From positions 1-64,000 of the forward strand of contig NZ_VRTY01000023.1 of the NCBI RefSeq assembly GCF_008017455.1: DNA of 64,000 nt, in the 5' to 3' direction. How positions within the stretch are numbered: the stretch's first letter is position 1; every line of letters begins with the position of its first letter. Below are positions 1 to 8,205 of this stretch, piece after piece. Both the position numbers and the translations under genes were made by a program. The stretch is from Pontibacter qinzhouensis. Its GTDB lineage: Bacteria > Bacteroidota > Bacteroidia > Cytophagales > Hymenobacteraceae. Under the pieces are notes generated by a model, which made no database searches, had not been told where the DNA came from, and worked only from the letters and a program-made list of their open reading frames with translations.

Positions 1-300
1 GGGCTGCGGGTGGGGCTGGCAATTTCTTTCTACACTGCGTTAGTGGCGGCTATGCTTCTGTTTATATTTCTGTACTTTTTTGGGCATGAGCTGGTAAAGG
101 AGTACATAGCCGAGATGCAAACCCTGCTGGAGGCCACCCGAGAAGAAAGCATTAGCCTCTACGGGGAGGAGCTGTACGAGCAGAGCTTTAAGGAACTGGG
201 TTCCATGAGCCTGAGTCGCTTAGCCTCCTTCGATTTTATTGCCCGCTTGCTGGTCGGCTGTCTGTTTTCTGTAGTTGCTGCCGTATTTTTCAGGAAATAA
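1..300 (+). CDS. DUF4199-like membrane protein, C-terminal part
   Basis: The frame is open to the left edge, so the true start lies outside the window; the GTG at position 10 need not be the start. What remains is a hydrophobic segment at the beginning, a charged middle rich in Glu and Lys, and a second hydrophobic segment just before the C-terminal FRK. This is the layout of the C-terminal half of DUF4199 proteins (two membrane helices around an amphipathic stretch). The next gene, 32 bp downstream, is a complete DUF4199 protein, so this is probably a tandem paralogue in the same transcript. Function is unknown for the family. Family assignment is inferred from topology and context. Confidence 0.6.
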   Translation, partial: GLRVGLAISFYTALVAAMLLFIFLYFFGHELVKEYIAEMQTLLEATREESISLYGEELYEQSFKELGSMSLSRLASFDFIARLLVGCLFSVVAAVFFRK

Positions 301-332
301 CTTCATACTTTACGCTATAAATAACCATAACT

Positions 333-851
333 ATGATCGAAAAGCAACCTTCTGTAGCCAGTGTGGCTCTTAAATACGGCCTTGCCGGTGGCGTAATAGC
401 CGTCCTGTATTCAGCCATACTCATGATTTTCGGGCAAAGCACCAACAAGTGGCTCGCATTTCTATCTTACTTTATTTTGGTAGGAGCCATGGTTGTAGCC
501 ATGCAACAGTTTAAAAAGGAAAACCAGGGTTTTATGTCGTATGGGCAGGGTCTTGGTTTGGGCACGCTGGTTGCAACTATCATCGGAGTTTTAAGTGGCG
601 TATTTACAGTTATTTACACAACGTTTGTAGATCCTGACTATATGGCGAACATCATGGATCAGCAGCGCATGGAGTTGGAAGACCGGGGAATGAGCGATGA
701 GCAGATAGATGCAGCCCTGGCCATCGGAGAAAGTATGTCAGGACCTTTTATGACCTTGGTTATGAGTATTTTTGGCTTTGCTTTGATCGGTCTTTTGCTA
801 TCATTGGTTATTTCGGCCATCATGAAAAAAAACAGGCCACAGTTTGAATAA
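333..851 (+). CDS. DUF4199 domain membrane protein
   Basis: A 172-residue integral membrane protein with four hydrophobic segments (about residues 13-33, 38-58, 75-98 and 140-163) and a charged loop at about 105-135. The N-terminus with LKYGLAGG and the motif around FMSYGQGLGLG are typical of DUF4199, a family almost confined to Bacteroidota with no proven role. It sits directly before the GT2 glycosyltransferase: the stop at 849-851 is 4 bp before that gene's ATG at 856, or overlaps a possible TTG start at 844. Co-transcription with the glycosyltransferases is therefore likely, as is often seen in this phylum. Confidence 0.85.
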   Translation: MIEKQPSVASVALKYGLAGGVIAVLYSAILMIFGQSTNKWLAFLSYFILVGAMVVAMQQFKKENQGFMSYGQGLGLGTLVATIIGVLSGVFTVIYTTFVDPDYMANIMDQQRMELEDRGMSDEQIDAALAIGESMSGPFMTLVMSIFGFALIGLLLSLVISAIMKKNRPQFE

Positions 852-855
852 ATAC

Positions 856-1830
856 ATGCAATACGCTTACGATATTTCGGTAGTAGTACCACTTTTTAAT
901 GAAGAAGAGTCGTTGCCGGAACTGGTGCGGTGGATTAAGCGTGTGATGCATGCCCATGGCTATTCTTATGAAGTTATTTTAGTAGACGACGGCAGCACCG
1001 ACCGCTCCTGGGATGTGGTAAACGAGCTAAGCGCCGAAGATAACACCGTGAAGGGCCTCAGCTTTAACCGGAACTACGGCAAATCGGCTGCGCTGAACGA
1101 AGGGTTTAAACGCTGCTCCGGCGAAGTGGTCATAACCATGGATGCCGACCTGCAGGACAGCCCGGAGGAGATACCGGAGCTTTACGACATGATCAAGCAC
1201 CAGAAATTCGACCTGGTGTCGGGCTGGAAGAAAAAGCGCTTCGACCCGGTTTCTAAAACTGTTCCCTCTAAACTGTTTAATGCAGCCACCCGGAAACTGT
1301 CTGGAATAAACCTGCACGACTTTAACTGTGGCCTGAAAGCTTACCGGCAACTTGTGGTGAAGACCATTGAAGTTCATGGCGAGATGCACCGTTACATTCC
1401 GGTTATTGCCAAATGGAACGGGTTTAAAAAGATTGGGGAGAAGGTGGTGCAGCACCAGGAGCGGAAGTATGGCAAAACCAAATTCGGAATAGAGCGCTTT
1501 ATTTTCGGTTTTCTGGATCTGCTTTCCATCTCCTTTGTATCAAGGTTCCGGAAGAGGCCCATGCACTTTTTTGGTACGCTGGGTACTTTCTCCTTTCTAT
1601 TCGGGTTTCTGGTAACGCTTTGGCTTATCCTGCAGAAGGTGTTTCGGTTGTACTCCGATGGGCGCATTCGGGATGTGGTCGATCAGCCGCTTTTCTTTCT
1701 GGCGCTGGTGGCTGTTGTAGTGGGGGTGCAGCTGTTTCTGGCAGGTTTCCTGGCCGAAATGATTACGCTTTCAGCCAAAAACAAAAACGAGTACCTGATA
1801 AAAGAGCGTGTAGGCGTGCTTAAAAAGTAA
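856..1830 (+). CDS. GT2 family polyprenol-phosphate glycosyltransferase (GtrB/DPM1-like)
   Basis: A membrane-anchored family 2 glycosyltransferase that should move a sugar from a nucleotide donor to undecaprenyl phosphate on the cytoplasmic face. The GT-A part contains SVVVPLFNEEE, VDDGSTDRS and the metal-binding DADLQDSPEE motif. Two C-terminal transmembrane helices (about residues 232-258 and 272-300) match the GtrB/ArnC architecture. I chose the ATG at 856; an in-frame TTG at 844 would add four residues and overlap the previous stop codon. The gene is followed after 1 bp by a GT4 glycosyltransferase, which suggests a shared role in a surface glycan or lipid modification. The sugar cannot be told from the sequence. 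Confidence 0.88.
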   Translation: MQYAYDISVVVPLFNEEESLPELVRWIKRVMHAHGYSYEVILVDDGSTDRSWDVVNELSAEDNTVKGLSFNRNYGKSAALNEGFKRCSGEVVITMDADLQDSPEEIPELYDMIKHQKFDLVSGWKKKRFDPVSKTVPSKLFNAATRKLSGINLHDFNCGLKAYRQLVVKTIEVHGEMHRYIPVIAKWNGFKKIGEKVVQHQERKYGKTKFGIERFIFGFLDLLSISFVSRFRKRPMHFFGTLGTFSFLFGFLVTLWLILQKVFRLYSDGRIRDVVDQPLFFLALVAVVVGVQLFLAGFLAEMITLSAKNKNEYLIKERVGVLKK

Positions 1831-1831
1831 T

Positions 1832-2980
1832 ATGGCAAGGCGGGTGGTTATTGTGGGGCCTGCACATCCTTTGCGGGGCGGGGGCATGGCTACTTTTAAC
1901 GAGCGCCTGGCACAGGCATTCCAGCAAGCTGGCGATGAGGTGGAAATCGTGACCTTCAGCCTGCAATATCCTTCTTTTTTGTTTCCCGGCAAGAGCCAGT
2001 TCACCAACGAACCTGCTCCGGAAGGCTTAAGCATTAAGGTGCTTATGAACTCTGTAAACCCGATCAGCTGGCTCAGAACCGGCCATTACATCCGTAGTAA
2101 AAGACCAGATCTGGTTATTTTCCGGTTTTGGTTACCCTTTATGGGACCCTGCTTCGGTACTATCGCCCGGATTATCAGGGGAAACAAACACAGCCGTATA
2201 TTGGCCATTACCGACAATGTGGTGCCGCACGAGAAACGCTTTGGCGATGTGCCGTTTACAAAATATTTCCTGAGTGCCTGCCATGGCTTTGTGTCTTTGT
2301 CGAAGGCGGTGCTGCAGGACCTCCAATTGTTTGAACCTGGCAAACCTTCCATCTACCTGCCACATCCGTTATACGATAATTTCGGGCAACCAGTCTCTAA
2401 AGCAGAAGCCTGTGCAGCGCTCGGGCTAGCGCCTGCTACACCCTATCTTCTTTTCTTCGGATTTATTCGGGCATACAAGGGGCTGGACCTGCTGTTGCGT
2501 GCTATGGCCGAGGAGCCGTTAAGGCAGTTACCGGAGCTGAAACTCATAATAGCCGGAGAGTTTTATGAAGATGCTGCACCCTACCAGGAGCTGATAGCGG
2601 AGCTAGAACTGGAGGAACGGCTGGTACTGCGTACCGATTTTATTCTGAATGCGAAGGTGCGTTATTACTTCTGTGCAGCCGACCTGGTGGTGCAGCCATA
2701 CAAACACGCCACGCAAAGCGGTGTAACCCAGGTTGCCTACCATTTCGATAAACCCATGGTGGTTACCAACGTAGGCGGGCTGGCAGAGCTGGTGCCCGAC
2801 GGTGAGGTAGGGCACGTAGTAGAGCCGGAGCCTACAGCTATCGCTAATGCTATCGCCGAATTTTACGGGCAAAATCAGGGAGAGGCTTTTTCCAGGAATA
2901 TACAGTCTTATAAAGCCCGTTTTAGCTGGAGCAACTTTGTGCAGCAGGTGCACGCACTAGCCGATACCCTACGCACTTAG
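1832..2980 (+). CDS. GT4 family glycosyltransferase
   Basis: A soluble GT-B fold glycosyltransferase of 382 residues. The N-terminal domain opens with VVIVGPAHPLRGGGMATF, the glycine-rich acceptor loop of GT4 enzymes. The C-terminal donor-binding domain carries LLFFGFIRAYKGLDLL, LIIAGEFYE and the conserved region around SGVTQVAYHFDKPMVVTNVGGLAELV. Family members use UDP- or GDP-sugars to build polysaccharides or glycolipids. The start is 1 bp after the stop of the GT2 gene, so the two are translationally close and probably act on the same product. Its closing stop is followed by a dispersed hairpin repeat. Confidence 0.88.
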   Translation: MARRVVIVGPAHPLRGGGMATFNERLAQAFQQAGDEVEIVTFSLQYPSFLFPGKSQFTNEPAPEGLSIKVLMNSVNPISWLRTGHYIRSKRPDLVIFRFWLPFMGPCFGTIARIIRGNKHSRILAITDNVVPHEKRFGDVPFTKYFLSACHGFVSLSKAVLQDLQLFEPGKPSIYLPHPLYDNFGQPVSKAEACAALGLAPATPYLLFFGFIRAYKGLDLLLRAMAEEPLRQLPELKLIIAGEFYEDAAPYQELIAELELEERLVLRTDFILNAKVRYYFCAADLVVQPYKHATQSGVTQVAYHFDKPMVVTNVGGLAELVPDGEVGHVVEPEPTAIANAIAEFYGQNQGEAFSRNIQSYKARFSWSNFVQQVHALADTLRT

Positions 2981-3397
2981 GCGTAACCACTCTTTCTCCC
3001 TTACTTACCCTTGAATCAAAAACAGCCAAAAACCTTCTGAAGGGTATTTTGATTAGCATAATTGGGTTCGGGCCTTCTCAGACTGCACCTTAAATTTCCA
3101 GAATTTCAATGTTGTAGGTCTTCGAGATATAGGAAACAAGTATTAAGATACAGGACGTAAGATTTCTCCTTCTAAAAAAGAGCAAGGACTTCAATGGCAA
3201 AATTTAAGATTTAAAGAGCAGTTTTGAAGCGTGCCGCTGGTAGAGGTGAGGCGTATCTTCGATCGTGGTTAAAAGTTATTTAGCGTTGACTTGAGAAAAT
3301 AAATATTGCAGAGTTTTTATAATATTTTTCTAATTTAATATAGAATTCGAAAGTTAATTTGTTCTTTTGTTTAAACAATAACCTTGCTTTCTGCTAT
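2981..3397. other. intergenic region, 417 bp
   Basis: This spacer holds one DHR copy (3008-3063). The rest has no open frame with coding character. The last 100 bp before the gene at 3398 are AT-rich and probably contain its promoter, but I cannot fix a convincing TTTG/TAnnTTTG pair. Confidence 0.5.
3008..3063 (-). repeat. dispersed hairpin repeat (DHR), reverse copy
   Basis: This copy lies 28 bp after the GT4 stop. Read on the minus strand it starts AATTATGCTAATCAAAAT and ends with TCAAGGGTAA. Its stem strands are ACCCTT and AAGGGT, fully complementary; the extra A-T pair covaries with respect to copies that have a G at this place. Confidence 0.8.
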
Positions 3398-4147
3398 ATG
3401 CGTGTATCCTTAGCTCGTGTGGTATTTCTGCCGTTGGTATTTTTTATACTTGTTGTTATAGCTGCTGTTCAGCCGGTACAGGCACAGGTAGTGCAGCACG
3501 ATACAGCATTTGTAGGGCTTGCTACTACCCAGGCCATTCAGGTTTACCGAAATGCCGTCGAAATTAATGCCCACCTCTACACTGGCGTTGAGTATTTCGA
3601 TTACCGGAAGTTCCTGCGTGAAGGCCATCAGTTCTGGGAGACAGATGAGGTTCGGAAAGGAAACATATTGTATGAAGGTATCTGGTACGAAGACGTGCCC
3701 ATGCTCTACGATATTGTGAAAGACGAGGTAGTGATCAGGTTAGAGAACCGGGCGGTTCATCAGAAGCTCATCTCTGAAAAGATAAAACAATTTGAGCAGA
3801 ACGGACATACGTTTGTGCGCCTTACCACCGATAGCCTCCAAACGTACCGTGCTGGTTTTTACGACTTGCTGATCAATAATCAGGTGCAGGTGCTGGTGCA
3901 CAGGGTCAAAATAATTGAAGAGGTTCCGGAGAATAACCTGATAAAAATGGTGTTCCGACCCGCCGATACTTACCTCATTTTTAAAGAACAACACTACCAG
4001 CAGGTTACAAATAAACGATCGTTCTTCGCTGTTTTTAAAGATCGGAAAAAGGAGCTTCAGAGATATTACCGGACCAACAACCTGAAATTCAGAACCGATA
4101 AAGAAAGAACGATTGTAGCCTTAGCTGCCTTTTACGAAACACTTTAG
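3398..4147 (+). CDS. secreted protein of unknown function upstream of TonB receptor
   Basis: A 249-residue exported protein. I start it at the ATG of 3398, followed by RVSLARVV, because the extension to an in-frame TTG at 3359 would put a polar stretch in front of a clear signal peptide (hydrophobic core FLPLVFFILVVIAAV, cleavage near VQAQ). The mature part is polar, with many aromatic residues and no motif I recognise. It lies 126 bp before a TonB-dependent receptor, in the same direction, and may belong to the same surface system. Periplasmic or outer-membrane-associated location is inferred. Confidence 0.7.
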   Translation: MRVSLARVVFLPLVFFILVVIAAVQPVQAQVVQHDTAFVGLATTQAIQVYRNAVEINAHLYTGVEYFDYRKFLREGHQFWETDEVRKGNILYEGIWYEDVPMLYDIVKDEVVIRLENRAVHQKLISEKIKQFEQNGHTFVRLTTDSLQTYRAGFYDLLINNQVQVLVHRVKIIEEVPENNLIKMVFRPADTYLIFKEQHYQQVTNKRSFFAVFKDRKKELQRYYRTNNLKFRTDKERTIVALAAFYETL

Positions 4148-4161
4148 GTAAGGCCATCGCT

Positions 4162-4218
4162 AATTATTTGAATGAAAATGCCCTTCCGAAGTAAAAATGG
4201 CATTTTGGTGCCAAGGGT
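4162..4218 (+). repeat. dispersed hairpin repeat (DHR), forward copy
   Basis: A complete copy between the secreted-protein gene and the TonB receptor gene. Its stem is CCCTT with AAGGG, and an inner CCGAA can pair with TTTGG. It lies within the presumed transcript of the uptake locus. Confidence 0.85.
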
Positions 4219-4273
4219 AAAACCAGCGTAATGCTGAATGTGCGTAATCGTAACAACTTCCAATACAGGTCTT

Positions 4274-7060
4274 ATGATGCAATTTTACAGGCTGTGCTTT
4301 TTAGTACTGGTCTTTTTCTGGTTCGTTGTTCCGGGAGGGCATGCGCAGACAGGCCATAGCAACCTGGTTAATGGCGATTTCAGGAACAGCAGGTTCGGTG
4401 AGTTTGTAGAGGCCGTAGAGGCCGCAACGGCTTACCATTTTTATTACGACAATGCCGCCCTCGATACCATGGCTGTAAACCTGCAGGTGCAGAACCAACC
4501 CTTGCAGGATGTACTGCAACAGCTGCTCCAGCAACAGGACTCAGCCCTGAAGTTTACCATAACGGCACAACAGGAAGTTTTTATTTCGAGCGGGAGGCCC
4601 TTTCGGGAGAACCTTCCGGCAGATTTCTTTGACCGTACGGCACCAGATCAGGTCGAACCGGCACTTGCGGACGTGCCTTTTCTGGCCGAAGAACAAACCC
4701 GGAAAAAAGCCTCTTCTGACATAAAGCTCTATGAAATAGGGCTGAAATCTGAGAGAACGACCGGAAAAGCAACCTTAGCCGGGCACCTGCGCGATGCCAA
4801 ATCCGGAGAACCGATTATTGGTGCCTCTGTGTATATCGAATCGCCGCTAATCGGCACTACCTCTGACCAATACGGCTACTATGCCCTCACCTTGCCACTA
4901 GGCAAACACGAACTAAAGATTAAAGGCATCGGCATACAAAACTCCCGCCGCCTGCTGCTGCTGCACGCCGATGGCAAACTGGATATTGAGATTCTGGAGG
5001 ATGTGCGGACGCTGAAGGAGGTGCTGGTAGAGGCGGAGAAAGACCGTAACGTTTCGGGGCTGCAGATGGGCCTGGAGCGCCTCGACATCCGGACGATAAA
5101 GCAAGTGCCCACTGCCTTCGGCGAAACCGACATACTGCGTGTTATGCTTACGCTGCCCGGCGTAAAGTCTGTAGGAGAAGGTAGTACCGGCATGAACGTG
5201 CGGGGCGGTTCCACCGACCAGAACCTGATTCTCTTTAACGATGCCACTATTTACAACCCCTCGCACCTGTTCGGCTTTTTCTCAGCTTTTAACCCCGATA
5301 TTATTAAGTCGGTAGAGTTATACAAAAGCGCAGTGCCAGCCAGGTACGGCGGGCGCTTGTCGTCGGTGCTTGAAATTACGACCCGCGATGGCAATAAGAA
5401 ACAACTGGCTGGCTCAGGTGGTATCGGGTTGCTGACCAGCAGGCTTTCGCTGGAAGGCCCAATTGTTAAAAACAAATCATCATTTCTGCTTGCCGGTCGC
5501 ACGACCTACTCTAACTGGTTGCTGCGGGAGTTGCCAAACAAAGACTACAACCAAAGCACCGCCTCCTTTTATGACCTGAATGCCCAGATTACGCATGAGT
5601 TCGACAGCAAAAACACTGTTTACCTGACCGGCTACACCAGCAACGACAAGTTTAAGCTAGGCTCCGATACCCTCTACAGTTTTTCGAACTACAATGCCAG
5701 CGTTAAATGGAAGCACATTTTTCAGAATAAACTCTATAGTGTGCTTACAGGTGCCTACAGCCACTACGATTACACCATCTCCAGCGATCGGAACCCTGTA
5801 AATGCCTCTGAACTCACATTTGGTATAAACCAGGCAAACTTCCAGGCCGATTTTAACTATTTCCCGAGTTCAAAGCACACGATTGATTTTGGCGGAAGTA
5901 CTATTTTATATGATGTTGACGCTGGCAGTTTGCAGCCACTCGGGCCCGAGTCACTTATTATGCCAGACAGGCTGCAACAGGGGCGGGCTTTGGAGAGCGC
6001 ACTCTACATATCGGACCGGTACGATATAAGTCCCCGGCTTTCGGTGTCGGTGGGGCTGCGCTATTCTTTCTTCCAGGCCATGGGGCCGCGGCAGGTGCTG
6101 GTATACGCACCGGGCATACCGAAAACAGAATACACCATACTCGATACCTTGCAATATGGCCGCAGCGATCGGTTTGCTAATTATCAGGGGCCTGAGTATA
6201 GGGTTTCGGCGCGTTTAGGTGTTTCCGATAACTCATCTGTTAAAATCAGCTTTAACAGAATGCGCCAGTACCTGCACATGCTCTCAAACACCACGGCCAT
6301 TTCGCCAACAGATATCTGGAAACTGAGCGACTCCAATATTAAACCACAGGTCGGTGACCAGTTTGCATTGGGTTATTACCAGAATTTCAGGGCGAACACA
6401 GTAGAGTTCTCGGTGGAGGGCTACACCAAAACCATGCGCGATTTCCTGGATTATAAAAGTGCCGCTACGCTCTTTATGAACCACGACATAGAGCGGGATG
6501 TGGTAAATGCCGAAGGCAAAGCCTATGGCGTGGAGGTGATGCTGAGAAAACTGACTGGTAAGTTAAATGGCTGGATAAGTTACACCTACTCCCGTACCCT
6601 GGTGCGTGTTAACAATCCTACTCTTTCGGAGGTTATTAACAACGGCGACTACTATCCCAGCAATTTCGACAAGCCGCATGATCTTACGCTTATCGGAAAC
6701 TACCGCTTTAGCCAGCGCTTCAGTACCTCGCTTAACTTTACGTATAGCACCGGCCGCCCTATAACCTTACCCATTGCCAAGTACTTCGACGAAGGCGGTG
6801 TGCAGCGAATTTTCTACTCCGACCGAAATCAATACCGCGTTCCAGATTTTTACCGGGCAGATGTGGCTCTTAACATAGAAGGCAACCATAAAGTGCAGAA
6901 GCTTGCCCACAGTTCCTGGACCCTGGCTGTGTATAACCTGACTGGCCGCAAGAACCCTTATTCTGTTTATTTCAGGTCGGAGCAGGGTCGCATAAACGGG
7001 TATAAGCTTTCTATTTTCGGGCGGCCTATTCCTACTATTACCTACAATTTCAGATTTTAA
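4274..7060 (+). CDS. TonB-dependent receptor with STN and CarboxypepD_reg domains
   Basis: An outer-membrane active transporter of 928 residues. In order it has a signal peptide (residues 1-25, ending GGHAQ), an STN domain (about 40-100), a CarboxypepD_reg-like beta-sandwich (about 180-260, GHLRDAKSGEPIIGASVYI), a plug (about 280-390, with NVRGGSTDQNLILFNDATIY) and a long barrel ending in an aromatic residue (TYNFRF). STN domains are usually found in receptors that signal to a FecR/ECF sigma pair, but no such genes are nearby. I start at the ATG of 4274 (a second ATG follows directly), since the in-frame ATG at 4238 would precede the signal peptide with 12 polar residues. It is followed after 2 bp by a DUF4249 lipoprotein gene. 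Substrate unknown. Confidence 0.93.
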   Translation: MMQFYRLCFLVLVFFWFVVPGGHAQTGHSNLVNGDFRNSRFGEFVEAVEAATAYHFYYDNAALDTMAVNLQVQNQPLQDVLQQLLQQQDSALKFTITAQQEVFISSGRPFRENLPADFFDRTAPDQVEPALADVPFLAEEQTRKKASSDIKLYEIGLKSERTTGKATLAGHLRDAKSGEPIIGASVYIESPLIGTTSDQYGYYALTLPLGKHELKIKGIGIQNSRRLLLLHADGKLDIEILEDVRTLKEVLVEAEKDRNVSGLQMGLERLDIRTIKQVPTAFGETDILRVMLTLPGVKSVGEGSTGMNVRGGSTDQNLILFNDATIYNPSHLFGFFSAFNPDIIKSVELYKSAVPARYGGRLSSVLEITTRDGNKKQLAGSGGIGLLTSRLSLEGPIVKNKSSFLLAGRTTYSNWLLRELPNKDYNQSTASFYDLNAQITHEFDSKNTVYLTGYTSNDKFKLGSDTLYSFSNYNASVKWKHIFQNKLYSVLTGAYSHYDYTISSDRNPVNASELTFGINQANFQADFNYFPSSKHTIDFGGSTILYDVDAGSLQPLGPESLIMPDRLQQGRALESALYISDRYDISPRLSVSVGLRYSFFQAMGPRQVLVYAPGIPKTEYTILDTLQYGRSDRFANYQGPEYRVSARLGVSDNSSVKISFNRMRQYLHMLSNTTAISPTDIWKLSDSNIKPQVGDQFALGYYQNFRANTVEFSVEGYTKTMRDFLDYKSAATLFMNHDIERDVVNAEGKAYGVEVMLRKLTGKLNGWISYTYSRTLVRVNNPTLSEVINNGDYYPSNFDKPHDLTLIGNYRFSQRFSTSLNFTYSTGRPITLPIAKYFDEGGVQRIFYSDRNQYRVPDFYRADVALNIEGNHKVQKLAHSSWTLAVYNLTGRKNPYSVYFRSEQGRINGYKLSIFGRPIPTITYNFRF

Positions 7061-7062
7061 GG

Positions 7063-8205
7063 ATGATGCGCAGACAATATTCCGCTTATAACTATTTTTT
7101 CTGGCTTCTGCTCTTCTTGTTCCTGAGCAGTTGCGAAGAGCCTTACATGCCCAAAGAGATTGTTGCTCCTAACAGGTTTCTGGTGGTAACCGGTTTTATA
7201 AATACCAATGGCGCCACCCGCATTAATCTGTCCAGAACCCAGAACCTTTCCGATGCCAGTGCTCCACTGGCCGAAACTGGCGCAACCGTTTGGGTAGAAG
7301 GCGAAGGCGGCGGCACCTTTACATTAGAGGAAACAACAGCTGGCACATACGAGCACAGCGGCTTCGATGTAAGTAGCTTCAGGCAATGCAGGCTCCGTAT
7401 TAGGTTACGAAACAAAGAGTATGCGTCGGAGTACATCTCTATTAAACAAACACCTCCTATAGACTCTCTTACCTGGCGAGCAGACGCAACAGGCCTTGAT
7501 ATTTTAGTGAACACCCACGATCCGCAAAACCAGACCCGCTATTACCGGTGGGAGTATGACGACGCCTGGGAGTACCTGTCGCAATTTTATGCCGATCTGG
7601 AATACGTAGATGGTCAGGTAAGAGCCCGGGACCAGAACAGCCCTGAAATTTACAGATGCTTCCAGTTTGGCAAGTCTACAGATATAAAGCTGGGCAACAC
7701 CATAAAGCTAAGCGAAGACCGGGTGCATGAAGCCTTGCTGCTGCGGCTGCCCTCTAACTCGGTAAGGCTAAGGTCGAGGTACAGTATGCTTGTGCGTCAA
7801 TATGCGCTTACGAAAGAAGAGTTTGAATACTACGATATTCTCAAACGTAACACAGAGAACCTTGGCACCCTGTTCGACCCACTGCCATCGCAGCTAACCG
7901 GTAATATCAAAAGCTTATCGGACCCCACCGAAATTGTGATCGGGTATATAGGGGCGCATTCGGTGCAGGAAATGCGGCTTTTTATAAGTGCTCCGGAACT
8001 ACCGGGGCGGTGGCGAAGGCCACCGTCTGGCTGTGTCTTGGATACTATCGGCGTGAGTGAGGTGCCTTTTTTCCTGGATCGTGGCGTTAACTTACCAGTG
8101 GCGGAGTTTGTGGAGTTTGGTAGAGTTTCCGGCTATACCATTGCCGATGCCCCGTGTGTAGATTGTCGTTTTTATGGTACAAATGTAAGGCCGTCTTATT
8201 GGTAA
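7063..8205 (+). CDS. DUF4249 domain lipoprotein
   Basis: A 380-residue exported protein with a signal peptide whose lipobox reads FLSSC (Cys at about residue 24), followed by EEPYMPKEI. The segment FLVVTGFINTNG and the beta-rich region that follows match DUF4249, a Bacteroidota family nearly always encoded next to a TonB-dependent receptor. It probably works as a cell-surface partner of the receptor at 4274, in a manner comparable to SusD with SusC, though it is unrelated in sequence. The gene starts 2 bp after the receptor stop, and its own stop TAA overlaps the next ATG by one base, so the three form a tight operon. Confidence 0.9.
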   Translation: MMRRQYSAYNYFFWLLLFLFLSSCEEPYMPKEIVAPNRFLVVTGFINTNGATRINLSRTQNLSDASAPLAETGATVWVEGEGGGTFTLEETTAGTYEHSGFDVSSFRQCRLRIRLRNKEYASEYISIKQTPPIDSLTWRADATGLDILVNTHDPQNQTRYYRWEYDDAWEYLSQFYADLEYVDGQVRARDQNSPEIYRCFQFGKSTDIKLGNTIKLSEDRVHEALLLRLPSNSVRLRSRYSMLVRQYALTKEEFEYYDILKRNTENLGTLFDPLPSQLTGNIKSLSDPTEIVIGYIGAHSVQEMRLFISAPELPGRWRRPPSGCVLDTIGVSEVPFFLDRGVNLPVAEFVEFGRVSGYTIADAPCVDCRFYGTNVRPSYW